A stretch of DNA of 64,000 bases from Lampris incognitus (lineage: Eukaryota > Chordata > Actinopteri > Lampriformes > Lampridae): the NCBI RefSeq assembly GCF_029633865.1, contig NC_079214.1, positions 20,912,450 through 20,976,449 on the forward strand. The letters are read 5' to 3'. The position numbers and the translations under genes were made by a program. The notes under the pieces were generated by a model, which saw only the letters and a list, made by a program, of their open reading frames with translations, made no database searches and had not been told where the DNA came from. Within the stretch, counting starts at the first letter, position 1, and every line of letters begins with the position of its first letter. Below are positions 1 through 63,913 of the stretch, piece by piece.

Positions 1-451
1 GTCATAAAATAATCGCTCTCATAGGAGGCTGGTTGGGCTGTTCTTTATGTTGTTTAAATAAAAACTGTACTTTAAATGTGGACTGTAGGAACTCCTGAAA
101 TTTGTGGAAGCCATATTTCCTTCAATAGCTTTTTTAAAAAGGTGAGATACTGCCACCCCAGACCTTATTTTTGGTGATAGGTGAGCCTTCTTTACATTTG
201 GATGACATTATTTATGACATTATCCAGTTTTTAATTAGAGGATGTGTCCAACAAGTTTTCAGACTCCCCATCTTTAGGCTTAGTTTTGAAATTTTTTTCC
301 ATCATTTCAGCCTGTGTGCATAATGTTCAGCTGCAGATTTTTTGAAAGTTGCATAAGTCATTCACTGAGTGTAGAGAATCAATAAAAAAAAAGTCATACA
401 GTACAACAGGTCAAGGTCAACATAAGCTTCAAGGAGATGGGACACCTTGAG

Positions 452-1302
452 TTTATTTCCCAAAGAGACAATGAATGGATGCATTGGAAAATATGTACTG
501 ATGGAGTTATATTCACACACTGCCATTACACTGTACAATTATTAATACAGATCTCAAGTTTTGAGTTTTTTTTTTTAAAGATGGCCAATGGCGAATCTTT
601 TCTGCCAGGTGACTTTTATAAATTAAAAAGCAAATGAAGCATATTTCATTTCAACATTTTTGAAAGGTACTATTTGCTTGCAGCAAAATTAAATATCTTA
701 TAGGTCCCACATAAATAGGAATGATCTAAAAAGTGCAAAAACTGAAAATTTCAATTCCTTGTATGAAACAGACACAAAAGTGGCATTTAGGCCATCATTC
801 AAATCAACCTCTTTTAACCCTTGAATAAAGAAGCAACATCTGTTACCATCTCAGCAAGACTTCGTGAGAAAAAAAACCCTCTCTGCATTAAAACGTCAAA
901 TTAAGTTAAAATATGGCGCCATCTTGAGGCCACAACTCACATACATGAAGTAAACAATAGCTGTATTGCCTTGGAAGAGTTGTGCAACATCATATACCAG
1001 TATTCCCTTTGGTTAGGATGTCACTTCCTTTTGTAAAAACATTAAAATATCTACTGTCTTTATGGACACTTGTATGACAAAAGTTCTTCCATACAACTGA
1101 AATGATGTGGGGCAAAATTATCTACAGTTTTACTTAGTAGCTTTTCAAGCCTATTTTCAACGGGTTTTGACTTTTCATAAACATGTTAATAAATCCAAAA
1201 AAAAAAAAAATTCCCGATTTCATTGGACATCAAACACCAATGCACTAGAAATAAGTACCCTGTTTCTTGTGCGTAAATAAGTTGCAGTCTACTAACATGT
1301 GC

Positions 1303-1349
<47 letters not shown>

Positions 1350-1379
1350 CTACTCCTGGGATCAAAACGGTTTAGTGGT
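452..1379 (-). other. ttc17: ttc17 3' UTR (predicted)
   Basis: Downstream of the ttc17 stop codon the only canonical minus-strand AATAAA in 1-1379 lies at 457-452, which would give a 3' UTR of about 930 nt cleaved near 425-440. The stretch is A/T-rich, without a credible ORF, and contains a (GT)n tract. Positions 1 to about 420 would then be downstream flank in which I recognise nothing. The end point is inference; a non-canonical signal or an end outside the window is possible. Confidence 0.4.
1304..1347. repeat. (TG)n microsatellite
   Basis: About 22 uninterrupted TG units lie 30-75 nt past the ttc17 stop codon, inside the predicted 3' UTR, where the transcript would read (CA)n. Confidence 0.95.
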
Positions 1380-53978
<52,599 letters not shown>

Positions 53979-54057
53979 TTTTTTCTGCCTCTATATGCAC
54001 TGCTGTGGCAGATCGCAACATGAGAAATCAAGCTTCCCTGCAGTAACAAGCCTCCGC

Positions 54058-54070
54058 CCACTAGGGGGAG
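54058..54070 (+). promoter_or_regulatory. CTCF-like motif
   Basis: CCACTAGGGGGAG matches the core CCASYAGRKGG of the vertebrate CTCF motif and sits between the two divergent genes. Motif match by eye only. Confidence 0.4.
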
Positions 54071-54129
54071 TAAGCGGTTTAAGGCAGCCCCACTCCGACA
54101 GCATAAAAAAAAGAAAGAAAAAAACTTTA

Positions 54130-54198
54130 GTTGTCAATGACGTTCGGAAAATGCAGGAAATTCTCTAGAAAACAGACTTCGACACGTTCAAGAACAAG
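54130..54198 (+). other. traf6: traf6 non-coding first exon (predicted end)
   Basis: A donor AACAAG|GTGAGG lies at 54198/54199, and the first coding exon begins with an acceptor immediately before the ATG (CAACAG|ATG), so at least one upstream 5' UTR exon must exist. This is the best donor close to the promoter. The exon start is unknown; 54130 is only nominal. Confidence 0.35.
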
Positions 54199-55492
54199 GT
54201 GAGGTTGTTAAGAAGTGAATATGCTACCGCGCGCTCGGCCTTTCCTTCGAGATCTTATTTGCCGAAGCGAGGATGTAATTGTCGTCCTTGTTATTTCGGC
54301 CAATTTAGTCATCTGCATACGTTTTGGAGCCTTGTCAGGACCGAAGTTGCAGTTCCGCATCAGGAAGGGGCAGGGGTGACCACTTCGTTAAGCTATGTTC
54401 TGTTTGATATGTTCAAAACGAATTAGTTCGGATTCATTGTAAAAGGCGTGAAGTGAAAACATTTGGCGACTTTGTGTGACGACGAGGTGATCTCAGGCAG
54501 CTATTCTACCCAGATCAAACGTTGGGAGCTCCTTGCCATCTCGCCATGTGTGAGAAGATATGACATGAGCTCGTCAGAGGCATAGGTGTAGCTAGGTGGA
54601 GTTCACACCGCCAGTTGCCGCCAACAACTGACAATGTGTTAACAACTCTGCTACACTGAGTTATTATTGGTTCAAACGTCCCTGATCTAGCAATATATTT
54701 TTTTAAGGTTATCATACGCAACACCTTACGCACCATCTATCTAGTGTGAACTGTTTCTTTGGCATGCATTTGACAGTTCTATAGTTGTATGACGACGTGC
54801 ACAATTCGGGAAGTTATGTACAGCTAGCTATGCAATAATCATGTACCTAGATGAGCTGGTGGCGCCGCACGTGCAGTCTTTTAAAGTTGGGCTTAAATTG
54901 AAACGCTGATGTTCTAATATTTGTCATTTTAATCGTCATGCACTTTGTTCCGTTTCCTTGTACTGAAAAAAGCAAAAAGTAAAATTCAGTTTTTCTCCCC
55001 CTAGTACAGCTTCTCTTTAGCTGATTTTGTCCACCTGATACTCGTGATGTAATCTAACACATTCATTTACGTACAGCCTATCAGATCAAATCATCAAAAT
55101 GTTAACCCACCCTTACCCCAATCATTAGCTGTACTTGTCACTCAGAGTTCAGCACATGAATATTAATGAGGACTAAACCTCTCCCTCACAACCGAGAACA
55201 GTTACGGATAAAAGTGTTAAAAACACCTTAGTCATTTACAAATAAAGAAAAGCGCTTTATATGTTCATTTTGGCCATATAAAGTTAAATCTGATTTCTGA
55301 TTTTGATTCATTTAAGATGGTGTGAGTTTCTGAATTCCAGGTTTGAAATATATTTCCCTTTTGTTGGAGGGACCAATGACCACATAAAAGGTGCCAAGGT
55401 TGACATTAAAGTTGTTGATGCGTAGTTATCAAAATAACTATTGTCTCCCGGGTTCACCCTTTTTCTTTCTCACTTCATCCATTTTTCAACAG
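54199..55492. other. traf6 5' intron, nothing recognised
   Basis: Predicted intron from the donor at 54199 to the acceptor TTTTTCAACAG ending at 55492. Unique-looking sequence without a recognisable repeat. An ATG at 55391 in frame with the coding exon is intronic under this model. Confidence 0.45.
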
Positions 55493-58400
55493 ATGTCTTG
55501 CTTTGAGAGTGTGAAGAGTAACTTGGATAGTGATGGAAGTTGTGAAGGAGCTGCTGCCGGAGAGCTCTCCAACTGTGCCTTGGCAATGCTGGAAAAGGAG
55601 CGAGACTCACTCCTCAGCTCCTCAGAAAGCCCTGGAACCTTCACAAGCAGCACCCCCACTAGCCTTCAGGCTGCTGCCCCCCTGCAGGGCTACGATGTGG
55701 AGTTCGATCCGCCCCTAGAGAGCAAATATGAGTGCCCCATCTGCCTTATGGCCTTGAGGAATGCCATTCAAACACCCTGTGGCCATCGTTTCTGCAAACA
55801 TTGTATTGAAAAGTCCATTCGGTATGCTGCTGTGTAGGACTCAGTTTAACAGTTTACTTGTGCTCAGGTTTATAGCATTGTGAATGCCTTATATTTTCAT
55901 AAAAGACTTCAATGGTCATTCTTGAATATTTGTGGTATCTTTAAGCCAGCTTACACAATGTATCACTAAAGTACTTGAATAGACTGATATGACACATTTT
56001 AAATTAAAGGAATGAAAAGAAGAGAACCATATAAAAAGGTGCATAATGTAACTAAACAGTTAGACATGTAACAAAGTGCATAGAATGTTTCAAAACAGTT
56101 TCACAACAGAAACATCCATGGCAAGTGCACATGGGCTTTTACTTTGATGTCTAAGATTAATTCATTTACATAAAGTTGCACTTGATTATTACATGTGTTT
56201 CAAAAACACCGAATAATAGCTGACACATACCCAGCTGTGATTCACCAGCTTTCAGCTGATGAGTCATTAATGAATGAAGTATCACATGATGCTATCTTTA
56301 AAGCTTTGTGCTTTATAGATCATAATTTTTCTTTGTTGCATTTGTAAGTTTTAAATTTCCTGCTTCACCACAGATTCCTACTATTGCCTTTTTTTCTTCT
56401 GAAGATGTGCATTACTAACCATACAATACAGCGGTTTATTTACCAATCTCTCTGATTTGAATTTTTTCTTTTTCAGTATGGAAAGTAAATCCAGTGAGTT
56501 GTACTGTTGAAATCTTAAGTCTCTCTCCCTCTTATCCTACAGTGATACAGGGCAAAGGTGCCCAGTCGATAATGAGATGCTGTTGGAGGAGCAACTCTTT
56601 CCTGATAATTTTGCCAAACGTGAGATCCTGTCACTAACTGTTCGTTGTCCTAACACTGGATGTGCTGAGAAGATGGAACTCCGACACTTGGAGGTATAAA
56701 CTGTATGATATAACAGATATTTCTGATAACAGTCTGCGTAACACCATTACAAATGGGCAACTAAAGTTGCAAGACTACCGTCTCATACAACAGTGCTACA
56801 CTATCTCTTAAATAGCATTAACCTTAGAATTAGGATGCCAAAAATGTCTGGTGTCTGGTGAGAGCAGGAAGGACCTAACCAGAGAGGGAAGTGCACTTTA
56901 CTGGACTGACAAAACCAAACAATTAGCTAAAAGTTATGGAAAACTGTAGACTGGGGTGTTGATTCTCAGTGCAGTCAGCAGCATTAGAAATTCTTACACG
57001 TTACAGGGAATCATTTAATTCAGTGTTAATATCAAATCTTTCTTCATGCAGCTTTATAAAGTAAGTGAATGCTTATTTTTAGCCCGTCTCTGTCTTCTCA
57101 CACTTTGCAAAAGGTGAAAAAAGGGGTGTAGATGACGAGGACAGGGATGGTGGTGTGTGTATGTGTGTGGGAGGGGGGGGGCTGAAGGTGAACACCACAC
57201 CACAGCTTCTCACAAGTCTACCCAGAGAGTTCAGTTGGCTAACATTGGCATTTTTTCTGCTTGGCTAATATTGACACATATGCCAACTTATGTATGTCAT
57301 GCGCTGGCATGTGTGTCACCTTTTTCACAGGGGTCTTGGGGTCTTTGATGCCCCCATATTAAAAACGAATTTGGAGAGGGCTGATTATAAGTATTTCTCC
57401 AATTGTAAAAAAGAGCACAGATTTTCTCCCTCAAAGCAGCTGTGTAATGTGTCTTGTTTTTTTGTTTTCAGCTCAGACTAGTAGCAAAACCAAATGCATC
57501 TGTTTTGTGATTAGTTATTATTTATTTATATTTTTCATCATGGCCTTCTAAGGAAAATAGAGAGACTTCCAGTGAAGTAAGCCTCAAACATACAAGTGGA
57601 AACAAACTTGCACACACATAATTACTGTAAAAAGACAAAACGGCCATCCCCCACAGCAATCCCAGGTTTTGAGACGGTGGAAGCTATCTATGGTAAGACT
57701 GAAAATTGTTGGCCTGTGCTTGTCACTTTCCAATTCTCAGTTTGTCCTTATTTTCAAAATGTATTTCCATATTGATGTTCAGTGGCAGTCAAAATGCATT
57801 CAGTGAAAGTAAGATTTTTCAGTTTAGTTCTCAAATCACACTTTGCAGTCAACGCATATCTCTCCGGCCAGTCGTTCAACATTATATATGTGTATGGGCT
57901 TCTTATTAGACAATGAATTGGTCAGTGATTAGCCAACAGCCAAAGATGTGCATGGTGGCCCAGTGGTTAGCGCTGTCGCCTCACAGCGAGAAAGTCCTGG
58001 GTTCGAACCCCAGGGTTGTCCAACCTTGGGGGTCATCCCAGGTCGTCCTCTTTGTGGATTTTGCATGTTCTCCCTGCGTTTGCTGTGGGTGCTCCGGTTT
58101 CCCCCACCATCAAAAAGACATGCATGTTAGGGTGCCCCTTACTGAGGCATGGCAAGACGAATTGGAGTTGGTCCATGGGTGCTGTACGGCGGCTGCCCAC
58201 TGCTCCTAGCTACACAGCTAGGATGGGTTAAATGCAGAACATGACTTTCCCCGTGGGGATTAATAAAAGTATATAGAATATATCTGCACTACTTTGTTTA
58301 TTTAGATCAATGGTGTGACCCCAAGAATTCATTCATCTTAATTGCTTTCATACATTGCTTTGTCAACAGAATCACCTGATGCAGTGTCAGTTTGCCACTG

Positions 58401-61400
58401 TGGTGTGCCAACAATGTCAGCAGTCTGTGAGGCAGAGCCAACTAAAGGAGCACACAACCCATCATTGTCTACGGAGACCTGTTTCATGTCCAGACTGTAT
58501 GGCAGACTTTGTTTATGAGGAGAGACAGGTATATTTAGCTGTGCAACAAAAAGTACAAATACATTTTTATTTATAATAACAAATTTTAGTTAAATCTCTT
58601 TTAATTGTCCCTCTTGCCTATCCTATTTTTTTAATGCTTAGTTGCACAGTGTAAGAGTATCAAACCTTTTGAAAGCCTCTTGAAAAAAATTCTTGGTTGC
58701 TCTTTCAGATTCATGAGCTGCACTGTCCCTTTGCTAACGTGACGTGCCAGTACTGTGGGATGGAGCTCATTAGAGACCAGGTGAGTTGGGTGCATGTGTT
58801 GAGTGGCTTGATCATATTATTGGTGCAATCTACTACTAGTACTTTTGGCAGCTCCCGTTAGGGGTCGCCACAGCAGATCATCTGTTTCCATCTCTTCCTG
58901 TCCTCTGCATCTTCCTCTGTCACACCAGCCACCTGCATGTCCTCCCTCACCACATCAATAAACCTCCTCTTTGGTCTTCCTCTTTTCTTCTTTCCTGGCA
59001 GTTCTATATTCAGCATCCTTCTCCCAATATACCCAGCATCTCTCCTCCACACATGTCCAAACCATCGCAATCTTGCCTCTCTTCCTTTGTTTCCACACCA
59101 TCCAACCTGAGCTGTCCCTCTAATAAACTCGTTCCTAATCCTGTCCTCCTTCATCACTCCCAATGAAAATCTTAGCATCTTCAACTCTGCCACCTCCAGC
59201 TCCACCTCCTGTCTTTTCATCAGTGCCACTGTCTCCAAACCATATAACATCGCTGTTCTCACAACCGTCTTGTAAACCTTCGCTTTAACTCTTGCTGGTA
59301 CCCTTCTGTCGCAAATCACCCCTGACACTCTTCTCCACCCAGTCCATCCTGCCTGCACTCTCTTCTTCACCTCTATTCCACACTCCCCATTACTTTCTTA
59401 TATTTATTTATTATTGGTGCAATATAAAAAACTATTCTACTAATGGCTATGATGCAGAAAGACCCTGGCCTCTTGGGTGGATGCCATTCACTTACAGGTG
59501 GGAGTTGATTAGTGGCATTGAGCTGTTTGGGACACACTATTCAACTAATAGTCTTGATTCTAACAGTGACTAGTCATTTGAAAGATTGCAGTTCAACCAG
59601 CTGCTGTATTCTGTTGCTTATCTGTCACAGAATGAAAAGTGACCACTTGAAAGTGAAAGTGAAATTTAGCTCTAAATCTCAAACTTGTTTGTATGGCCGC
59701 TACATGATAAAGTGTGTCCTTCACATGATGTAAACATTTCTGAGACAGTTTCATACAAATCACGGTCTCACGCTCCGTAAATTGAAATTAAACACCTTGT
59801 TTGACTTCTGGCTTCACCCTTAACTTTGATACAATGCCGGAGACCTTGAGGTACTGTTAAGTACCTATAAATCTCATCTGAGTAGTAAGTAGTTGATTCT
59901 TCAGGATGGTTTTTGTTTACAGTTCGAGGGATAGTTTGGTTTCTGGGATTTTTCTGTCCTGTTTTTAGTTGGACAAACTCGTGAATACCCTTTTTCTGTC
60001 CCGTGTGTGCAGTTTGAAGATGCATTGAAGAGTGAATTCTACCCCAGTTTAGCACAATTATTGTGACCATTGCCAGAATCATTTGCAGCTCCTCTTGAAA
60101 AAAGAGCTACTCCGAAGCGGACCATTATTACTTTATATTCATTAGCCTAGCTTTAACAATTTTTCTTTTCATGTTCCTTTTACATTTTCACAAGTACATG
60201 CAAAATCCTTAACATAAGATTATAGTTTTGAACTATTTTTCTGTAATAAACATAACTGTTTTCATCTACAGTGGAAGATGACACATGTCCGTTTTCTTGT
60301 ACGGTGGACAAAGATGGATATTCATATTACAGAAAAATAGTTCAGAGCTATAATATAATTTTTATGATTTTGCGTGTACTTGTGAAAATTTTAGTTTGGA
60401 AAAATTGATAATGTTAGGCTAACGAGTAAAAAGTATTTATGATTGCCTTTGGAGAAGGTGTATTTCCCTCCTTTTGAGAAAAGGTATCCTCGAGTTTGTC
60501 TGACTTCCTAAGTAGGACACATTGTAAAAACCCAGGAAACCAAACTGTTCCTTTAATTATATTACTTCAGACTCTACAACCTTAACTGTTCACCTGGATC
60601 ACCCATTTGTTGGTTGGGAAAATTAACTGCAATGCCAACCTGTGTAGATATGAGAAGCAAAAAGGAAAGAAAGAATTTGCCTTTTTACAGGGGCTTAAAA
60701 ATTATTATTAATAGCATCTCTCTCTAAGGGCTTGGTTACTGCCCCTGGGGCATGAGGTGAAGCTTGCAGAACTAGCAGTTCTAATTTATTAGGCTCCCGA
60801 CTTCGTCCGTCTTCTGGGTCAGTACAAAATGGATGAGAGAAAATGGAGTAGAGAAGTCTTCCACTTCAAATGACCTTTCAGTAATAAAGGCATTAAACTT
60901 CTCCCCTTTGTGGAGTGGTGTTATATTTTTGACTAATCAAGATGTGAAGATCGTACCGTGAATATATTTCTTTTATAATGTGCAAAAATTAGGTGATTTA
61001 TTGCTGTTGATTTATTGTTGCACTGAAAGCATGATGCTAAAACTGAGGTATCTTTTGAAGCATGAGGTGTAGACACAATGTCCTTTGCCTGTCTTCCATT
61101 ACAATGTGGATCCACAATTTTGGAAGTGGTAATGCAAATGTTGACTTTTGGATACTTTCCTCTGTTGGATAGAGAATGATCTCTTTTTAGACGGTTGCCC
61201 TCATTAAACGGCTTGAATGTGTTTGTAGCTACTGACCTTAAGAGACTGTTTAAAAATGTACTCAGTGTTGTAGTCGAGTCACTAAACCTTGAGGTCGAGT
61301 CTCAAGTCCCTAGTGTTCGAGTCCAAGTCCAAGTCCGAGTCCCCAAAGAAGAGTCCGAGTCAAGTCCCCATTACCTGAGCCCGAGTCATCAAGGTTGAGT

Positions 61401-63074
61401 CTGAGTCGAGTTCCAAGATGGGTTCCAGTGCGCCACGCTTGACACTGTAAAAAAGCTGGCATACAAATAAAAAAGGTCTACATCAAACAAAAATGACACA
61501 GCTGTCACCATTTCAAAGGGAGTTTATTTACTTTGTGACACAATAGCAAAAGAAATCCACTCGCAAGCATGTGCACACACACTAGTGTTGTAGTCAAGTC
61601 ACTAAACCTCGAGTCCGAGACGAGTCTCTAGTCCTCAGTGTTTGAGTCCAAGTCCGAGTCATCAGTGCTCAAGTCCAGTCAAGTCACGAGTCCTGAAAAT
61701 TGGGACTGGAGTCGGACTCGAGTCCTAGTCCTGGACTTGAGTACTACAACACTGATTTGACTTGAATAAATGACCTGTGAATCAAACTGCATTGCTGGTC
61801 TTTTGTTTCAGATGGTATCTCACTGTGATACAGATTGTCCAAAAGCTCCTATCGCCTGTACTTTCAGCACCTTCGGATGCCAGGAAAAGGTAGGTTGTCA
61901 GTAGAACTTGAAGGCAAACCTAAATCCTATTCTATGCCTCTTCATTTATATAGAACGTTGTCAAACTTTGAGTGAAGTATCCTGCCTTTTATACCACCAT
62001 GCCACCAATCTTGTACCAAATGTTATAAAAAAGACCAATTTTGTTCCCTTACAGATGCAGCGCCACAACCTGGCTCAGCACATGCAGGAGTTTTCGCAGA
62101 TGCATATGCACTACATGGCTGAGTACCTGCGGCGCCTTAGTCTCAATGACGCCACACCCAAGTCTCTGTGGCCCCTAGGGGAGTCTTCTGTTTCCTCTGA
62201 GGACCATGGAGCTGCATCACTAGCACCAGGCTCTAGTGGGCCCAAAGGGGCAGCAAGCTATTGTAGCAGTGCCTCTTGCCAGCATAGTGAGGAAGTTCAG
62301 AGGCTCAGGGAGATGGATGGGCGATTAGTTAAGCAGGACCATCAGCTGCGTGAGCTCATCATCTTGAAAGAAACACAGGTATATAGGGTATTCTCAGATC
62401 TTAATGTACTTATAAATGGTCAATGTAGTTGTAATAGCATGAGATTGAGGTGGCTTTCACTCCTACATCATTTTGTGTGCACTTCATGAACTTTTTGACG
62501 TTTCAATCTGTTTGATAAGAAACAGAAAACGCCCCATAGGGACTTTCTTGTGCACCAAACTAGCCTAAAAAATGTATCAAAAGTCAGGGGTCTCTGTCAG
62601 CTCCCAGTTGGATTGTGGTATGCAACATCTCTGGTGTGGAAGCAATTTCAAGAGAGACCAGAGTAAATTAAGGAAATTATGACATGATGCATTGCACTGG
62701 GAGTTCACAGCAGAATGTTTTCATTGCTTTAGAGAGCAAATCTGAACAAGATTGCGCATCGCTGGCAATGCTCAGTCACATCAGAGTTGTGTATCTTCCA
62801 TGCTATGTGAGGTTTCCCCTTATTTATTTACATATCCAAACTTTTATTTATATAGTTCATAGCTTGCACAGTTTACAGCTAATTGTTTTATATAATTTTA
62901 TAGTATAAATTTTATAGCTGGTTGCTGACCAAAAAAAAATAATACTAAAACTACGAAGTAGTACTGCTGGCCTCATCTTTGTAATGCAACTGCTGTAGCA
63001 AATTGTCCGTCCTTCTCTTCTAAACATATCCCATCGAACACAGCTTTGAAATTATAAGGCCACATCTTTGCTCT

Positions 63075-63132
<58 letters not shown>

Positions 63133-63913
63133 CCTCTCAGCTCTTGGGGTTTGTTAATAGCTTTATTTAATGTAATTTTATTTCAATTTGGTATTTAGTG
63201 ATACACTTTAACATATTGATCTTCAATAGGGCATTTATAACTTATACATTTATTACATTTTAGGATAGGATTCAGCATGTGTTGTACTTGTAATTATGAC
63301 CCCATTTTTCCCACAGGCAGGCCAGCTTTCAGAGCTTCGGCGTAAAGTGTCTGCGCTGGAGGAGACTGTGAAGGAGCTGGAAGCCCAGCAATGCCAAGGC
63401 ATCTTCATCTGGCGCCTCAAGGGGTTTTCTGCCCACCTGCGCAACCAGGAGGCAGGTCTGCCAGTTGTGGATCACAGCCCAGGCTTCTACACGGGCCGTC
63501 CCGGATATAAGCTGTGCCTGCGCCTGCACCTGCAAACCCCCCTTGCCCCACGGTGCGCCAACTATATTTCCCTCTTTGTCCACACCATGCAAGGCGCTTT
63601 TGATGGGCAGCTCAGTTGGCCCTTCCAGGGCACCATCCGACTAGCTATCCTGGACCAGGGCCCGGAGGGTGATCACCACATGGAGTTGATGGAGACTAAG
63701 CCAGACCTTCAAGCCTTCCAGAAGCCCACTATCCAACGCAACCCCAAAGGTTTTGGCTATGTCACCTTCCTGCACCTACAACAGCTGCACCAGCGGGCCT
63801 ATGTCAAAGATGACACGCTGCTTGTCCGCTGTGAGGTGACGCCGCGTTTTGATGGTGCTCTTCGCCGGGAGGGAGCAGGAGTGCAGTCCAGGGGGCTGGA
63901 GGCCTCGACTTGA
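55493..63913 (+). CDS. traf6: TRAF6, E3 ubiquitin ligase adaptor (7 coding exons)
   Basis: Spliced gene. Coding exons: 55493-55821, 56543-56693, 58370-58528, 58709-58780, 61812-61889, 62055-62378, 63317-63913 (1710 nt, 569 aa; human 522). All junctions are GT-AG and in phase. Domains: residues 81-119 form the RING finger with zinc ligands C81, C84, C96, H98, C101, C104, C116 and D119, the last as in other TRAF6. The motif [20 protein letters not shown] ahead of it is near identical to mammals. TRAF-type zinc fingers cover roughly 130-290 (exons 2-6), the coiled coil about 330-396, and the MATH (TRAF-C) domain about 400-548, with [14 protein letters not shown] and [10 protein letters not shown]. 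Exon 6 carries a Ser/Gly/Ala-rich stretch (about residues 300-335) longer than in mammals. Family knowledge: builds K63-linked ubiquitin chains with UBC13 downstream of IL-1R/TLR and TNF-family receptors. Start chosen because the acceptor abuts the ATG. Confidence 0.97.
56694..57947. other. traf6 intron between coding exons 2 and 3, nothing recognised in first 1.25 kb
   Basis: Apart from a G run near 57171-57180 and a short TG-rich patch, no repeat or conserved ORF is visible before the retroposon at 57948. Confidence 0.5.
57948..58270 (+). mobile_element. V-SINE-type head with a different 3' tail
   Basis: The tRNA-like head (GTGGTTAGCGCTGTCGCCTC, B box GGGTTCGAACC) and core (TTTTGCATGTTCTCCCTGCG) match the V-SINE-like copies. 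After the core it switches to a different 3' part: TGCCCACTGCTCCTAGC, GGATGGGTTAAATGCAGAAC, TTTCCCCGTGGGGATTAATA. That tail also occurs alone at 11370-11477. It lies in traf6 intron, coding exons 2-3. Confidence 0.8.
58830..59408 (-). mobile_element. RTE-type LINE, 5'-truncated, recent
   Basis: 579-bp minus-orientation copy of the 3' end of the LINE family at 18466 and 33637. It is flanked by a perfect 15-bp duplication, TATTATTGGTGCAAT, at 58815-58829 and 59409-59423. It keeps an open frame of about 170 codons (59370-58858), including [40 protein letters not shown] and the GDP C-terminus. The open frame and perfect duplication suggest a younger insertion than the others. Confidence 0.92.
59925..60556. 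mobile_element. long fold-back element
   Basis: Arms pair imperfectly over some 250-300 bp. GGGATAGTTTGGTTTCTGGG (59928 on) matches the reverse complement of the right end (AAACCAAACTGTTCC, to about 60552). Inner segments around 60160-60250 (TTCACAAGTACATGCAAAAT, GAACTATTTTTCTGTAAT) match the reverse complement of 60329-60415. The right end carries TTAA (60553-60556), but the left end is too decayed to test. No ORF. Confidence 0.7.
61263..61754. mobile_element. MITE with CAGTGTTGTAGT ends and GAGTCC-rich arms
   Basis: 492-bp element. CAGTGTTGTAGT at 61263-61274 is mirrored by ACTACAACACTG at 61743-61754. The arms are built from variants of the hexamer GAGTCC/AAGTCC. An internal copy of the end, TAGTGTTGTAGTCAAGTCAC, begins at about 61582, so part of the left arm is repeated. 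No transposase. hAT-like by end sequence only. Confidence 0.65.
62379..63079. other. last traf6 intron, nothing recognised apart from microsatellite
   Basis: A/T-rich intron between coding exons 6 and 7. Donor ACACAG|GTATAT, acceptor CCCACAG|GCAGGC. Confidence 0.5.
63080..63131. repeat. (CA)n microsatellite
   Basis: About 25 CA units in the last traf6 intron. Confidence 0.95.

Larger units (their letters stand above)
53979..54198. promoter_or_regulatory. compact divergent ttc17/traf6 promoter region
   Basis: About 220 bp separate the ttc17 ATG from a good plus-strand splice donor at 54198/54199 that fits the end of a traf6 5' UTR exon. The interval has no TATA box at a plausible spacing. 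It contains a CTCF-like motif (54058-54070) and an A-rich run (54106-54124). Both 5' UTRs must fit here, so the two genes probably share one bidirectional promoter. Transcription starts are inferred, not seen. Confidence 0.5.

Noticed and set aside
55391-55492. Upstream in-frame ATG extending TRAF6 by 34 residues
   Set aside because: The extension has no similarity to TRAF6 and is separated from the conserved start by a strong acceptor (TTTTTCAACAG) immediately before the ATG at 55493.
57960-58020. Possible tRNA gene with GGGTTCGAACC
   Set aside because: It is the tRNA-derived head of a V-SINE-type retroposon, continuous with the SINE core.
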